From: Marisediminitalea lipolytica
GTDB taxonomy: Bacteria; Pseudomonadota; Gammaproteobacteria; Enterobacterales; Alteromonadaceae
NCBI RefSeq assembly: GCF_001758465.1
Contig: NZ_MJIC01000006.1
Location: 114,539-178,538, forward strand
Direction of reading: 5' to 3'
DNA length: 64,000 nucleotides
In this document: positions 63,468-64,000 of the stretch, in pieces
How the letters are laid out: each line of letters starts with the position of its first letter
How positions within the stretch are numbered: position 1 is the stretch's first letter
Notes under the pieces: generated by a model
The model's input: the letters and a program-made list of their open reading frames with translations, nothing else
The model's database searches: none
Told to the model about the DNA's origin: nothing
Program-made: the position numbers and the translations under genes

Positions 63468-63992
63468 GTCGCGAAGCGACAGAACACCACGGGTTTACCC
63501 GTGGATGAATGAGTCCGAGGCCTGTATGCTACGAAGATGGAAGTTCGAGTCTCATCACATGGTCTATATAGACTTCAATATCACGTCGTCTGGGTAACCA
63601 AATACAGGCGTCGGATACTGAAGCCTTTCGTCGTGGAGTATTTGCGCAAAGTGTTGCCGAAGCTGCTTCGAAGTATGCCCGGCGTAACGATAGAGCGAAT
63701 GGGCTTTGATAATGACCATATGCACATGTTGATGGTCATTCCACCGAAATACTCGATAGCAGAAGTGATGGGTAAACTCAAAGCCCAGTCAGCGTCAAAC
63801 ATGAGAAAGACATTCAAATGGCTAGGAAAGGTCTATTGGAATGAAAATATTGTTTGGTCGCCGGGTTACTTTGTAAGCAGCGTAGGCTTAGACGAGCACA
63901 CAATACGGAACTACGTTGAGCATCAAGGTCGGAAGGATTCAGATCAGCTCCGAATGGAGCTGTAACAGAAAGAACCCCGGGCATGCCCGGGG
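63468..63992 (+). mobile_element. IS200-like element (ends marked by hairpins)
   Basis: The transposase gene is flanked by subterminal hairpins, as in IS200/IS605 elements. On the left are GTCGC-GAA-GCGAC (63468-63480) and CCACGGG-TTTA-CCCGTGG (63487-63504); on the right is CCCCGGG-CATG-CCCGGGG (63975-63992). There are no inverted terminal repeats and no target duplication, consistent with Y1 transposition. Exact tips cannot be fixed; the right one may lie beyond the window. It inserted just after a terminator and breaks no gene. Confidence 0.75.
63537..63965 (+). CDS. tnpA: IS200/IS605-family Y1 transposase TnpA
   Basis: 142 aa HUH single-strand transposase. It opens with LYRLQYHVVWVTKYRRRIL, the HUH motif is DHMHMLMV, and the catalytic Tyr is in TIRNYVEHQGR. 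It cuts and joins single-stranded ends folded as hairpins. No TnpB accompanies it, so it is of the IS200 type, and it looks intact. Confidence 0.93.
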   Translation: MEVRVSSHGLYRLQYHVVWVTKYRRRILKPFVVEYLRKVLPKLLRSMPGVTIERMGFDNDHMHMLMVIPPKYSIAEVMGKLKAQSASNMRKTFKWLGKVYWNENIVWSPGYFVSSVGLDEHTIRNYVEHQGRKDSDQLRMEL

Positions 63993-64000
63993 GAATCTAT

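Noticed and set aside
1..64000. CRISPR array, tRNA, rRNA or prophage
   Set aside because: No spaced repeats, no cloverleaf with CCA-type end, no phage structural genes were found on reading; small RNAs cannot be excluded by eye.

Overview
The window looks like chromosomal DNA of a marine gammaproteobacterium of the Alteromonadales, close to Alteromonas, Aestuariibacter or Lacimicrobium. The signs are a class GN ('marine proteobacterial') sortase with its VIT/VWA target, a NagP-type N-acetylglucosamine permease with a SIS-type NagB-II, an SO_0444-type Cu/Zn efflux permease, DUF3718, DUF2788 and DUF6404 proteins, and E. coli-like gene pairs (alaA-yfbR, fldA beside ybfF). Genus is inference. Base composition looks fairly even and I see no prophage, CRISPR array, rRNA or tRNA. 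The only mobile element is an IS200-like insertion at the right edge.

Layout. 1-2.5 kb: two tandem flavin-dependent (tryptophan-type) halogenases, the first cut by the window edge. 2.5-4.4 kb: a Pmp3 peptide and a ZntR-like regulator plus Cu/Zn efflux operon with a textbook MerR-family promoter. 4.9-8.8 kb: an orphan cytochrome P450, an ACE-like M2 peptidase lipoprotein and YchJ. 8.9-12.2 kb: an SOS-controlled SulA-like protein, then a sortase and its dedicated VIT/VWA substrate. 12.4-18.6 kb: a GlxA-type regulator divergent from rhodanese and GNAT genes, the MsrPQ methionine-sulfoxide repair pair and a DEAD-box helicase. 18.7-21.9 kb: alaA-yfbR-dGTPase, a dNTP-degrading operon. 22-27.2 kb: an LRAT-like protein, a DUF2189 membrane protein and a nagB-II/nagA/nagP cluster in which nagA is split by a frameshift. 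27.6-39.3 kb: a DUF3718 protein, a three-gene RND efflux operon with two different pumps, two carriers, OsmC and CvfB. 39.4-42.7 kb: pxpABC plus a D-amino-acid aminotransferase. 42.7-52.6 kb: fur, a chemoreceptor, a TonB-domain lipoprotein, fldA, ybfF, hns and ETF-QO divergent from etfBA. 52.6-64 kb: a lone CBM48 protein, a second RND system, an SOS-box-controlled unknown gene, a YqiA-like hydrolase, an aromatic aminotransferase, NRDE, PlsC-like and cystathionine-synthase-like genes, and IS200.

How the genes connect. NagB-II, NagA and NagP would form a GlcNAc uptake and catabolism pathway, but NagA is broken or needs recoding here. PxpABC turns 5-oxoproline into glutamate next to a D-amino-acid transaminase. 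ETF and ETF-QO share a divergent promoter region that carries a perfect palindrome, so they are probably co-regulated electron carriers for acyl-CoA dehydrogenases. Two unlinked genes, at about 9.2 and 57.7 kb, carry LexA-box-like operators just upstream of their start codons. The second encodes a protein I do not recognise and is the best candidate here for an undescribed function.
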